From NCBI RefSeq assembly GCF_964340395.1, contig NC_135571.1, positions 10,227,440 through 10,291,439 on the forward strand: DNA of 64,000 nucleotides, written 5' to 3'. The position numbers and the translations under genes are program-made. The stretch comes from Glandiceps talaboti. Lineage: Eukaryota; Hemichordata; Enteropneusta; Spengelidae. Under the pieces are notes generated by a model. The model had not been told where the DNA came from. It did no database searches and worked only from the letters and a program-made list of their open reading frames with translations. Positions within the stretch are counted from its first letter, which is position 1. The number at the start of each line of letters is the position of its first letter. Shown here piece after piece: positions 1-11,275 of this stretch.

Positions 1-1284
1 ATATTTTTGAAGCGCTTACTAAAATGAAAGTAACTACAATTATTACTCATGGCATAGACCTATATTGGCACAACCACCCTATATGACTATAGACGTCCAT
101 GATGTAATTACGAGACTCTATAGTGGACATACAGTCCACTGCAGTCTCTGAAATAGTCTGTAAGATACAACATAACATGCCACACCTACCAGCTAGTGAA
201 AGGCGTTGACCAGTGCGTGAGGGCGCACTTTACATAATTACAAAACAACAACAACAGAGTTGTTGCTGAGGTTCAATTCTCGGTTCCTGAAATGGAATTT
301 TAACACCTAGGCACATCACAAAGATAACGACTATTCGATTTCTTAGTTGAAATCAAGACTTCCGCTAAATTCACTACACATGCATTACAATAGGTGAGTA
401 GGAGAATAAGTGACTTTCTTGTTCTATTTTGACCCTCTAGCGTAAGGTAGAATGTTATTGCAGGTACCGAGAATTGATACACTCTGTATTTGCACATATT
501 TCATTCTAGTACTTTCTAGGATATCTTGAACACAATAAAATGACACGTTAAAAAGGAAATAAGTGCTAAAAAATGAATCAAATAAAAAGGTATACCACTG
601 ATATCTTTGGATCTATCTTCATTTGTAACTTGAATGCAGACAAATATTCAGAAATTTACATGAGAGATCATGAGAGTTCCAAACTCCAAATGGTCTAAGA
701 TGGAATATCTCACACACCAGTTGGGGAATATTTATCTCATAGATGTATGATCCGCAGATCAGGATAAGACAAAAATTCATTAGTGTGAGATATTCCATAT
801 TATTACACATGTATCAGAGAGAGAGAGTACTTGCACTGGTGAGTGTGTGCAAATGAGTGGTATTTTCACTGCAGTGCAATACCGAAAACATTATTGCAAA
901 ACTGCATGCAAATGATATGCAAATGAGGACACAATTGTTTATTCAACATGAAAGAGCGTGATCACATAATGGGGTTTTTACGGAAATTGTTTTTTCAGAT
1001 TAACATATGTAATAATAACAGAACCCAATGTCACATTAATGCCAGTGTAGGTAGTTAGGGGTATTTGCACTTGTGCTTGCAGTGTTTTCTGCTGTACTTT
1101 CACTCACTATGTTCGTGAAAGTTTGACCGTAGGGAACACTGCAATTACTTGTGCAACTACCCCAAGTACACCACACTTGCACTCATTTGTCATGGGGCTC
1201 TGTCATATTGACATGTAGAGTAAATTTCTCCCTATTTTTCAGTCTTCTAAGGACTCCATTCTTGGCTACATACAGAATCTAAAC

Positions 1285-1324
<40 letters not shown>

Positions 1325-1698
1325 TGGTAGGTACGTAGGTATGTGTCATCATCAAAATCTGTTCCATATGAGGTCATCACTCAGATTAGCATATTTCAGA
1401 TTATGTTAATGATATGTAAATTCCTGTAAAAGTTAACTCCCTATCAGAGCTAGGATATAAACTAAAAAAATTACAATAACAATTTACAGTGTTACCTTTG
1501 GCACTGAAAAATGTAAATGTGCATACATAATGAGCTCATTTACATAAATTAAACAGTACAGTCAACATAATCACAAAGATAAGTCAAGCAAGTAGTCTTA
1601 CCACCATACACCCCTAAAACTACAGTCTACTGGTATAACCCATTGTTATTTACACAGGGTTATCCCACTTGAGTTAAACCCTGGGTAAGATTTCAGTG
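1..1698. other. Intergenic region downstream of TMEM183
   Basis: No gene seen. It contains one copy of a dispersed repeat with two octamer motifs (855-1210) and a GT microsatellite (about 1291-1322). The TMEM183 3' UTR must enter from the right, but no clear AATAAA lies close to the stop on the minus strand; the nearest is around 938-943. Confidence 0.6.
855..1210 (+). repeat. Dispersed repeat J, copy 1 (paired octamer motifs)
   Basis: It aligns along its length with 30868-31218 in the same orientation, and its 3' part aligns with 23104-23200. Shared landmarks in order: CACTGCAGTGCAATAC, two ATGCAAAT octamers 11 bp apart (906-913 and 917-924), CGTGATCACATAA, CAGTGTTTTCTGCTG, and a final TCTGTCATA. 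No open frame is conserved. It could be a SINE or the remnant of a DNA element; the family is not recognised. Confidence 0.75.
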
Positions 1699-4600
1699 TT
1701 ACTTGTTACCAGGGTAATGAGGATGCCACCAATTCAGTATCCTGGCATTAGATACTGGATCCAGTGTTACTATGACACCATTGTTGCTATGGTAACTCCC
1801 AGTTTTGTTAGCTGTGTGAAAAACCAGCTTCAAATTAAAGTGTTTCATATCTCGACTGACATAGAGGTACACCTTTGTGAGAATCATCCCCATGACGACG
1901 GGAACACGAATAAAGTTCATACATGTTATGCTGAGCACACAACATTGGTTTTCTGGATTCAACCAGATATCCTCGTCATACGGAATAACTGAAAGATTTG
2001 TCCTTTGATGCGATAGTTTCGGCATGCGAAATTTAAAATAGAAATTCCAAGGTCCGCGAGGGTGCTTTTCAGTCCACATATACAGGCATTGTGCATTTTC
2101 CAAACAGTGCGGAGTTTCTGATTCCAGAGGTAAAGTGTTTTTGATTCTTTTCTGGAAAGGTGTATACATCAGGTAAATGGCTCGGATAACATTGCAACGT
2201 AGCTTTAGAGATTTCTCTATAGAATCTGGTTGTAGGCTGACAGGTAGTTCGACATCACTGTTGTAATATCTACAGAATAGGAGAACACAAGAAGTGGTCA
2301 GTACTTAAAGGGTAGGGGGTTTTCAATTGAGTGTGTGCGAACTTTGAATTACGAAGGTTTGCCAAATTGCATGATTGAATACTTTACTTTGTTTAGACAC
2401 ATATGTATTTTTATGAGTGAGACAACATTAGAAGTAATTGGATACGAGATCCTTATCAAAGCTGACCAGTCATTTCCACTGAGTGACACAATAGCAGCAC
2501 ACACATTCATGTACTAAGACATACACAGAGCAACTGAAGTTTTGATGAAGACACACAACTTTACTCAACATCTACATCTGTGTTTATCTTAGTACCTGAC
2601 TATGTGTGCTGCTGTTGTGTCACTCAGTGGGGATGACTGGTCAGCTTTGATAAGGATCTCATACTATATCCAATTACATCTACTGTTGTCTGGCTTATAA
2701 AAACGTGCCCCCATCATCAAAGTGTTCATACTATTTGGCAAACTGTGGTAATGGAAGGCTTGAAAGATCTGCACCAATAGGGAACTTGCAACCCAGACTG
2801 AGCATGCTCAGATGCAAAGGATTATGTGGTTATCGTAATACCTAATCTGGAGCTACTGATAAAATTAACCTCCCACAATGGTCAGGGTAACTATGAATTG
2901 ATCATTTGTGGTTACAAACAATGTATCAACATTTTTTACAATACTAATTGATTAGTGTTTATTACCACATTTCCCATGATGCAACATTCAACATGGCAGG
3001 TTTGCAAGTTCCCTATTACACATATGATGATATAATGTACCAGTGTATTTACTAAGAGTTATGAATCCCAGTAACAGAAGGAAGTAAGCTGGTAAAAGTG
3101 GCATAGTTTCCAATACACTGTGTACCATCATTTTGGTGGGGAACCCCAGGAAAATGACTGGGTAACTCAGGTAGATTTTACCTACTTACCACCCTTAACT
3201 AAAACACTGGTATGGAACCCTCGTAAAATGACTAGGGAACTCAGGTAGATTTTACCTACTTACCACCCTTAACAAAAACCCTGGTATGGAACCCTAGTAA
3301 AATGACTGGGAACTCAGGTAGATTTTACCTACTTACTACCCTTAACAAAAACACTGGTATGGAACCCTCGTAAAATGACTGGGAACTCAGGTAGATTTTA
3401 CCTACTTACTACCCTTAACAAAAACACTGGTATGGAACCCTAGTAAAATGACAGGGGAACTCAGGTAGATTTTACCTACTTACCACCCTTAACAAAAACA
3501 CTGGTATGGAACCCTAGTAAAATGACAGGGGAACTCAGGTAGATTTTACCTACTTACCACCCTTAACAAAAACACTGGTAGGGAACCCTAGTAAAATGAC
3601 AGGGGAACTCAGGTAGATTTTACCTACTTACCACCCTTAACAATAACACTGGTATGGAACTCCAGGAAAATGACTGGGTAACTCAGGTAGATTTTACCTA
3701 CTTACTGCCTTTAACAAAAACACTGGTATGGAACCCTAGTAAAATGACAGGGGAACTCAGGTAGATTTTACCTACTTACTGCCCTTAACAAAAACACTGG
3801 TATAGAACCCTAGTAAAATGACAGGGGAACTCAGGTAGATTTTACCTACTTACTGCCCTTAACAAAAACACTGGTATGGAACCCTCGTAAACTGACAGGT
3901 AGATTTTACCTACCTACTTAGCATCCTTAGCAGAAACACTGGTAAGTTACCAATGACACAGTTTTAGTCAAGTGTTTGTCAATCTGACTGACATATTGCA
4001 GAGAAAAGTCTAAAATCATCAAGGTGTATGACTTACCGACGATAAAGTTTTAGCCAGAAATGCACTGTGTTTGTCATATAGAAAGCTGACAGACATATTG
4101 CAGAGAAACGTCCTACATCATCAGGGTGCACATAATGAGATAAAATATACCACAAATCTAACGGATAATCTCTTCCTTCATTGAAACGTTTAGGGTCTTC
4201 AATACTCTTCTTCTTTTTTTGTCGCCCTTTCGGAAGAGAGAAAGTGAACAAACGGTCACTCACTTAGTCATGCAAGGATGCACTCATGCATGCTCATTTG
4301 CTCACTCACTCATGCACACTAGCATTCACTCACTCACTCATTCACTCTCACGCACATACTCACACACTCACACACTCACTCACCCACTCACAAAAAACAC
4401 TTTCAGCAACCGGACGAATGGGAAATATTTCAAGATACAGTCTATAAGCTTATAGACACATGCTTAGACTTTTGATTGGATTATGATGTCTTGTCACACT
4501 CTTATTTCTTACTGTCAATTTTTTAGAAGATAGTAAGTATAAATTTCAGCACCCGAACAAATAGGAAATATTTCAAGATAAAATCCTTAAGTTTATCGTT

Positions 4601-7490
4601 TAACTGACTAATGAAGTCATGCACTCTGTACTTATTTATTATTTTGTTTTTGTATATTTGTGAACTGAGTTGTAACTCTTCTCTTTGAGGTGGAATAAAG
4701 AAACAACAACAACAACTCAAGCACACTTGCACTCACTCACTCACTCACACATGCTCGCACTTGTATAAAAAATATTGGGGAATAACATCTACATGTACAT
4801 ACCTGTTTTTTGAGTCTTATCCATCACAACTACATCAGTGTCACTTTCTTCTTCATGTAAAACATCATCATCTGAAAAATCTTTATCATACCAAGCAAGA
4901 TCATCATTTTCCATGGTAACACCGTCTCTTCTTGTTGCCATGGCTCCACAGAGATTCTTTACTGTTAACAATAAAAAAAGACCATGTTAGGGTGGCTTTA
5001 CTTTAATGATATGCGTCTTGCGACCCAACTGACCGTATATTTCTTCCTTCTGGTAATTTTTTTTAAATGGCGCCCTCTATGGCAGTATTTTACAAATTTC
5101 ACAACGTTACTATTTGTCAGATGGCAACCCCATGAGTATGAATCTGAGCGAAATTATCAGTAACGTATTTGCTGAGATTCAGTAAATTTACTAAAACATG
5201 TGGTTTTAAGTTTCCTTCTGACTTTAATTGTTAAATGTATGGCATTCAGACTGTTGAAGTATGATTATGAATTGACAGTATCACCAATATGTACTTATAA
5301 TTTTTTTTTTTCATATGTGAATTTTAATCTTTATCTTAACTGGGTCTTTAACTTTAAGTTTCACCTTCTTACCTTCTCTCATCATTGCATTGGTTGTAGC
5401 TTTAGACTGTCTGCCTGTCTTAGCTTTCACACCATCAGCATTCGCATAGTCATTTACAGTAACATCTACAGAGTCAGAAAAAGAAAACATTCAAAATAAT
5501 TAGTAGCAATGTTAGCTTAGTGAACATGTAAAATATAGTTGTTGTGATTAGCTAATAGTCTACATTATTCAAAATTACTTCATCCCAATAGGGAACTTGC
5601 AATCCAGACTGAGCATGCTCAGACACAAAGGACTATGGGATTATCTGTGGTTATTGTAATACTTAATCTGGAGCTACCGATGAAATAAACCTCCCATAAA
5701 GGTCAGGGTGACTATGAATTAATTATTGGTGGTTACAAACAATATAACAGTATTGTTCATAATACTAATTGATTAGTATTTATTATCACATTTCCCATGA
5801 TGCAACATTCAACATGGCGGGTTTGCAAGTTTCCTATTACAAAAAAGGGCCTAATCTAGAATTCTAAACTAGTACAGTACATTACGTTTTAAGAACTTCA
5901 TTGCATATACCCATGTACATATAATGTACAGTATCAGTTTAGAATTTTAGACTAAAAAGGACCTTGTAAGCCAACTTTGTTGTACTTCTATCGAAACGAA
6001 AAGATGAACGTTTATACTAAAATTGAGACCGATTCATAGGTGTATTATTGAGTTCACTAATACATCTATGGTTACACCACCTTGGACAAGATAGAATCAG
6101 TTGTCATGGTAACACACCTTACACAGACACCTATATGATCGTGCTACTGGACAATCGAATCTTGTGCTATCATGAAACTTGAAAGTATCAATGGTACTTC
6201 CATGACCAACCAAAATACTGATGCAAATGCTATATTTTGGTGGCATGAATGTAGTACCACAGGCACTTGAACCGATATCTATGGAAATATGAATAAAAGA
6301 GAATAACATACCCCTATTGTGTCTATCTTTGATGGTAACAAAAGAACATATATCTTGAGTATGTATACTACATGTATGTAATATTGAACACATATTGCCT
6401 GGCCATGAGGGCTATAGCACCCGTTTATTACACCCGGGGGACTGTGAGTTACCAGAATTACATGCTATTTCCTGAGGCCGAAGGCCAAGGGAAATAGCAT
6501 GTGATTCTGGTAACTCACAGTCACGAGGGGGTAATGAACGGGTGCTATAGGCCAGGCAATATGTGTTTTAAAATATACCTCATGCTGTGAACTAGCGGTG
6601 GCAGACGACATCATCAGAAGCTGCCATTTTGACCTGCTGTGAACTCACGGTGGTCACGTGACCATGTAATAGTTGATGGAACTATTTCCCTAGGGAAATA
6701 GTCTGACATGCTATTTTCCTATCACGTGACTGATTCTAGCGAATCATGGCACAGCATTATTCACTAGGTATATTATAAACATACCTACATACATCATTAC
6801 ATACATACATGCATACATACATACATACATACATACATCATTACATACATACATGCATACATACATACATACATACATGCATGCATACATACATACATAC
6901 ATACATACATCATTACATACATACATGCATACACACATACATACATACATGCATGCATACATACATACATACATACATACATCTTGAGTATATATACTTC
7001 GTATAAATTTTCATAGATATCGGTTCAAGTGCCTGTGTGTAGTACTACTAGTACAAGCCCGAACTAACGGTGGACCATGGGGTTCTACTTCCATGGGTGG
7101 ACACACAAGTGACAGCCTGTGCTATTTACACATAACTGAAATTGTCGAGTCATGCGAAACAATGCTACTAAATGCTTGGGAAGAAGTGGACTTTTACGTT
7201 TTGCAGGACGAGACAGCATCTAACGTAACAACAAGTATTCCCCTTTCGCTGCGCACCTACATTGCGAAATCACCCGAACACTAACACCTTATCATAAACA
7301 ACAACATTGTGCAATGTGCTGACGTAGCATGTACAAGGCCCTCTATCTGACAGTGCACACACACTTAATTTCACCGGTGCAGTGGAATGAATCTTCATAC
7401 CGCCGTACCGGTCCACTTACCCGACTGATTGCTCTCTATCCTATTCCGACCATTTCCCCTCCCTTTTCCCCTTCTCGACCTCTTCGGCAT
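1699..7490 (-). CDS. TMEM183: TMEM183-like protein, 5 exons, 360 aa
   Basis: Exons, read on the minus strand: 7490-7421, 5465-5373, 4961-4803, 4226-4037, 2269-1699. All introns are GT-AG, phases match, and the sum is 1083 bp, giving 360 aa plus stop; the vertebrate protein is about 376 aa. The start (MPKRSRRGKG) matches the basic MPKRGKR opening of vertebrate TMEM183A, exon 2 carries VTVNDYANAD, and exon 3 an acidic stretch. Exon 4 holds YPLDLWYILSHYVHPDDV followed by FWLKLYRR, which resembles an F-box-like helix bundle. The last exon carries a conserved PVVMGMI hydrophobic stretch, the single membrane-like segment, and ends with NWWHPHYP. The molecular function of the family is poorly known. 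Intron 1 (5466-7420) and intron 4 (2270-4036) are full of repeats. The identification rests on remembered family sequence; the gene model itself is read from the DNA. Confidence 0.93.
2352..2760. mobile_element. Fold-back element D in TMEM183 intron 4
   Basis: Two long arms are inverted copies of each other. The left arm around 2435-2520 (GATCCTTATCAAAGCTGACC, then GAGTGACACAATAGCAGCAC) is mirrored at about 2590-2683. Outer arms starting GGTTTGCCAAAT at about 2357 are mirrored at about 2735-2746. The loop is near 2525-2590. This is typical of a non-autonomous fold-back or MITE-like insertion. Only one copy is seen here. Confidence 0.75.
2776..3017 (+). mobile_element. MITE family A, copy 1
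   Basis: About 242 bp with perfect terminal inverted repeats AATAGGGAACTTGCAA and TTGCAAGTTCCCTATT. The interior contains the palindrome TGAGCATGCTCA near the left end and CATGATGCAACATTCAACAT near the right. Related copies lie at 5587-5838, 9969-10189 (inverted) and 17282-17530. Length, ends and lack of coding capacity fit a MITE. The target-site duplication is not clear. Confidence 0.88.
3128..3945. repeat. ~75 bp minisatellite in TMEM183 intron 4
   Basis: About eleven direct copies of a unit containing GGAACCCTAGTAAAATGAC, CAGGTAGATTTTACCTAC and TTAACAAAAACACTGG. Copies differ by only a few bases. In transcript (minus) orientation each unit contains GGTAAGTAGGTAAAA, a strong 5' splice-site look-alike, and the short inverted repeat AGGTAGATTTTACCT. 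The array begins less than 100 bp downstream of the exon 4 donor at 4036. Confidence 0.92.
4260..4390. repeat. CACT-type simple repeat
   Basis: Degenerate CACT/CACA-rich simple sequence just upstream of TMEM183 exon 4 in intron 3. A similar short tract is at 4717-4760. The open frames read through it are repeat translation. Confidence 0.85.
5587..5838 (+). mobile_element. MITE family A, copy 2
   Basis: Same ends and interior order as the copy at 2776-3017, inserted in TMEM183 intron 1. The left end AATAGGGAACTTGCAA is intact; the right end has one change (TTTCCTATT). Confidence 0.88.
6387..6568. mobile_element. Fold-back element C in TMEM183 intron 1
   Basis: An almost complete inverted repeat: the left arm begins ACACATATTGCCTGGCC and runs through GTGAGTTACCAGAAT to TGCTATTTCC, and the right arm is its inverse ending GGCCAGGCAATATGTGTTT. 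Each arm is about 80 bp around a short loop near 6472-6490, so single strands would form a very stable hairpin. There are no open frames. Confidence 0.85.
6783..6985. repeat. CATA/CATG microsatellite
   Basis: Tetranucleotide TACA/CATA repeats interrupted by CATTACA and GCATGC. Long Tyr/His/Cys-rich frames on either strand are translations of the repeat. Confidence 0.97.
7421..7490 (-). CDS. TMEM183: TMEM183 first coding exon
   Basis: This 70 bp exon encodes 23 residues plus one base and is too short to stand out as an open frame. The ATG at 7490-7488 opens a lysine/arginine-rich N terminus. The donor reads CGG|gtaagt, and the split codon G|AT (Asp) joins in frame to exon 2 at 5465. The basic start is shared with vertebrate TMEM183, which is why this ATG was chosen over the downstream Met in exon 3 at about 4911. 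Confidence 0.85.
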
Positions 7491-7597
7491 TTGTAACTCG
7501 TCTTCTTACTTTCGGAAATATTGGCGTTAATTTCCATTTTACACGTTAAAATAAAAATGTTCATCGGTGAAACATTGCCATGTTATGTGTACGTCGG

Positions 7598-7612
7598 CCG
7601 CCATCTTGGGAC
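7598..7612 (-). promoter_or_regulatory. YY1-like motif upstream of TMEM183
   Basis: Read on the minus strand this is AAGATGGCGGC, the YY1 core that sits near the start site of many TATA-less housekeeping genes. It lies about 110 bp upstream of the TMEM183 ATG, in the usual orientation. The promoter role is inferred from position and motif only. Confidence 0.4.
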
Positions 7613-7972
7613 GTGATTCATCGTTGGTGGCGCACTTCAAAGGCTACCGAAGTGTCTCTATTCTATATGCCTGGTATTGAGAAAAAAAGTTTTATACGTA
7701 ATATCTATAGCCTTGTCGTCAGTGCCAGACAAGACAATTGTCAGATTAATAAAATATTGGCAAACTTCTTCGCTACCATGGTTTGCAATCATCATGTGTT
7801 CGAAAAAGTAATGGCAGTCACACACTCTAGGGATGTGATACAAAACTTTATTTTTTGGCCTAACTTGGTGACAGCCAGCTCATAGCCTAAACTGGTGATA
7901 TATATGAACATTTCTAATGGAGTCAAAAAACGTTTTTGCATATGTACACAAAAACACATACCCATGTAGATT

Positions 7973-7973
7973 G

Positions 7974-8004
<31 letters not shown>

Positions 8005-8262
8005 CAATCATACATTATTCATACATACATACATACATACATACATACATACATACATACATACATACATACATAATGATACATACATACATACATACAT
8101 ACATACATACATACATACATAATGATACATACATACATACATACATACATACATACATACATACATACATACATACATCCACCCATCCATCCATCCATAC
8201 ATCCATCCATCCATCCATCCATCCATACATACATATATACATACATACATACATACATACAT

Positions 8263-8295
<33 letters not shown>
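7973..8295. repeat. Compound CATA/CCAT/CAGA microsatellite
   Basis: Tetranucleotide runs shift from CATA through CCAT to CAGA along the array, with two ATAATGATACA interruptions. Overlapping open frames on both strands are repeat artefacts. Confidence 0.97.
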
Positions 8296-8297
<2 letters not shown>

Positions 8298-9968
8298 CAC
8301 AGTATTTACTTACTATCTTTATTACCTAAAGATTCATAACTATGACATTCTGGTTACCATAGTGATCAAATGTCTACAAAAAAATGAAATTGATGTGTAG
8401 ATTAATCTATTACAAAATATTCTATTTTTTTGCATAAACAGAGAACAGTAGAGAAGAAACTCCTCTCTGCTCAACTATATCATCCAAGTAAACGTACAGA
8501 TCTAGGTTAGTGCACCTGTTATTTATTGACCACCAGAAACTTCCGAGTTCACCTGGTGTAACATAACATTAACCAATAACAATTGCTTATATATTTATTT
8601 TGCAGATAAATTTACACTATTTTTGAATTAGTGCACCTGCTGTAAAATTAACACTGTCCAATAGAATCAACAGATACAGACAGATATTAAAAACAGTAAA
8701 TGGTATAATTTGAGATGTCTAGACTTTACTTGTACATCATCATCAGGTTCATGAAAGACCAGTAGTTAGTTTGCCTTCTGTTGGTTTTAAGACTGTCCCC
8801 ACAGTGTTAGAGCTGTGACTATGCTAGCTGTCATCTATTATAATAGTTAGCACAGTCACAACTCCAGTGCAGACAACAGACTCGCTAGCTATTATCACAA
8901 ATTGCTTTTATCTTGAGTGCACCCCTGTGTGTTAGTCACTTCTATGTATTTGGCCACAAGAGGGCAGTCTGCCACAGGGGGTGCAAACAAATGTAGTACT
9001 TTTATCTACACCATTTGGACAGTGCAAGATATATGTTCTATCCTGTGATTACACGCCCTGAAAGATTCTTTGCATGGCAGAATGCTATAGGGTGGGGTAA
9101 TACTTGTATCAAAGTAACTAATATGCTAAACTTTACATTTGTGTACAAAATATAAGAGACATGTTAGTCATGGTTAGGGTTATTAACGGCTAGGTTGAGG
9201 GGCCCTGACATTGCAATTTAATACTTTGCAGTGCTGATCACAAAGACTTCTATAACCTGTCACCTTATCTTGTTGGTGATTGTGCATTCACAACTCAAAC
9301 CATCAAGAAGTCAACAGACATCCTATAACTATATCATATTGTCTTGTCAGTGATAGCATGTTCACAATAACTTGCAAAAAAATAATTTTTTTGTAACTTA
9401 CATTGATGCAATAATAGTGTTAGTATATCCTGAGTACAATACTAAATACTCAAAACTCATAATATTGTGGAAAAGTTGTACCAAACTCTCAATGAAAATG
9501 ACCTGTGATATGACATTTCAAACTCTGAGTATATTCAAAATATATGTAACAATATCACTGTAGCTATCAAAATACCGGGGTACTTTCCAAACTGACTTCA
9601 GGTTCTCAGATCAAACACTCCAGGGTTATACACATATACATAACTACACAATGACTTGGTATTTACATTGTTATTGCAAATTCTGCAACTAAACCCTTGC
9701 ATCACAAACATTCCATATAACTCGTTGGTGAAAATTCAACTGTAGTGGTAAATTCATGAGATTCGGGTATTTAACCAATACACATGAAGCTCTCCCAAAG
9801 GGCAAAAAAAAAAATATTTGTTTCCGATAACATGACTTCAGAAAAAAGGGTAGGCAGGTCTTGATTTCATTTCTCATATTTTTTATTATTTCAACCCAAA
9901 GACAAGATACTCATTGATCACAATACTTCTGTAACAGTTGATGAGATGTGAAAGAAGTAAATGAAGAC

Positions 9969-10189
9969 AATAGGGAACTTGCAAACCCGCCATGTTGAAT
10001 GTTGCATCATGGGAAATGTGACAATAAATCCTAATGAATCGGTATTGTAAACAATAATGTTAGTCACCCTGACCATTGTGGGAGGTTTTTTGTTATCGGT
10101 AGCTCCAGATTAGGTATTACAATAACCACAGATAATCCCATAGTCCTATGCGTCTGAGCATGCTCAGTCTGGATTGCAAGTTCCCTATT
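9969..10189 (-). mobile_element. MITE family A, copy 3 (inverted)
   Basis: Same terminal inverted repeats as the other family A copies, with the interior in reverse order: the CATGTTGAATGTTGCATCATG block comes first and the GAGCATGCTCAG palindrome last. It is about 221 bp, shorter than its relatives through small internal deletions. Confidence 0.88.
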
Positions 10190-11102
10190 ATGTGATTCAG
10201 AAGTAGACAAACATAATATGCAGACTGTGCCGTGATAGGCAGAAATGACATCCTTTCTCTCTGGAATGTGGTTTTAAAAAAAAAGTACCCAAAGATACTT
10301 TGGCAAGAAAATCTACAGGGAAATAGAAGTAAATTGTCATAATTTTACCTTTTTGCATTTAAAAAATGTATCAAGTCGGCAGATTAAACTAGGGGTGGTT
10401 AGGTTATCAGAAACACACTATTTTTTTTATTTGGCCTTTTCAAAATATGAAGCATGTTTTGGTTACATTTCTCATTCTCATTCTGTGTATGTGTTTGACA
10501 AAGTTAATCATTAAGACCAGAAGAATTGAAACTAAATATGTTGACATCATAACTTTGAGATTGATCAAAAATACAAGTGTGTTAAATCTCATACCTCATA
10601 TTCACCCTAGTATGATACAATAGACTGCACCAATATTTAGGAAACAATAGGACTATTCCAATAGTGAATGCAAAATGGGGAAGACATGATAGTGTGAGGA
10701 AAAAGACAAAGTTTATTTGTAAAGGAAAACTACGGCAATGTAACTTGAATACTTGGGAGTCTCCCTAACACCTTTACAACCGACAACTTTCCTGTTAAAT
10801 CTTGTGATAAAATTCTTGCTTTTCAAAAACTTTTGATCTCATTTCAACTTTATTTGAGATTTGTATTACAGACATAATACTTATTTGTAAATTGATGCCA
10901 AAATTGTCCTTTTCCCGCCAAATTTTTCTTAACCTAAATTATTGTTTTTCTTTAAATTTTTGGAACATTTCAACTTTAGTGTAGATCGGAATCATATAGC
11001 ATTAATTCTGATTTGTGAACTGATGATAAAATTGTGCTATTTCCCGTCAAAACCATTTGAACAAAAATTTTAATATTTTCATAATTTTTGGTTCATTTAA
11101 AC

Positions 11103-11108
11103 TTTATT
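11103..11108 (-). terminator. Candidate polyadenylation signal of TALDO1
   Basis: AATAAA on the minus strand, about 170 bp past the TALDO1 stop. It is the first such hexamer downstream; others follow near 10847 and 10709. Confidence 0.4.
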
Positions 11109-11275
11109 TTATACTGGAGTTGATGAATTAATACTTCTTAATTCAACTGTGTAACAATCTTGGTTCTAATGGACATCATTTTCAAGATTTCTTCAAAATT
11201 GAGAGACAGTAGTTCTATCGGGTGGGTAAAGTAACATCATCATGTTTCCAGTTGAGTTATGGACATTGTTGCCTT

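Larger units (their letters stand above)
7491..11275. other. Intergenic region between TMEM183 and TALDO1
   Basis: No gene recognised. It holds a large compound microsatellite (7973-8295), a reversed MITE A copy (9969-10189) and otherwise unique AT-rich sequence. A CTCF-like core (CCACAAGAGGGCAG) is at 8952-8965. The right end should contain the TALDO1 3' UTR. Confidence 0.6.

Noticed and set aside
1696-1992. A 98-residue plus-strand frame
   Set aside because: It is antisense to the conserved last exon of TMEM183.
7093-7284. A 63-codon plus-strand frame in TMEM183 intron 1
   Set aside because: Mildly GC-rich and non-repetitive, but no domain, no splice signals and opposite to the host gene.
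6744-8400. Many long open frames rich in Tyr/Ile/His/Thr or Met/Tyr/Val/Cys
   Set aside because: They are translations of CATA/CCAT/CAGA microsatellites; frames are open on both strands because the repeat lacks stops.
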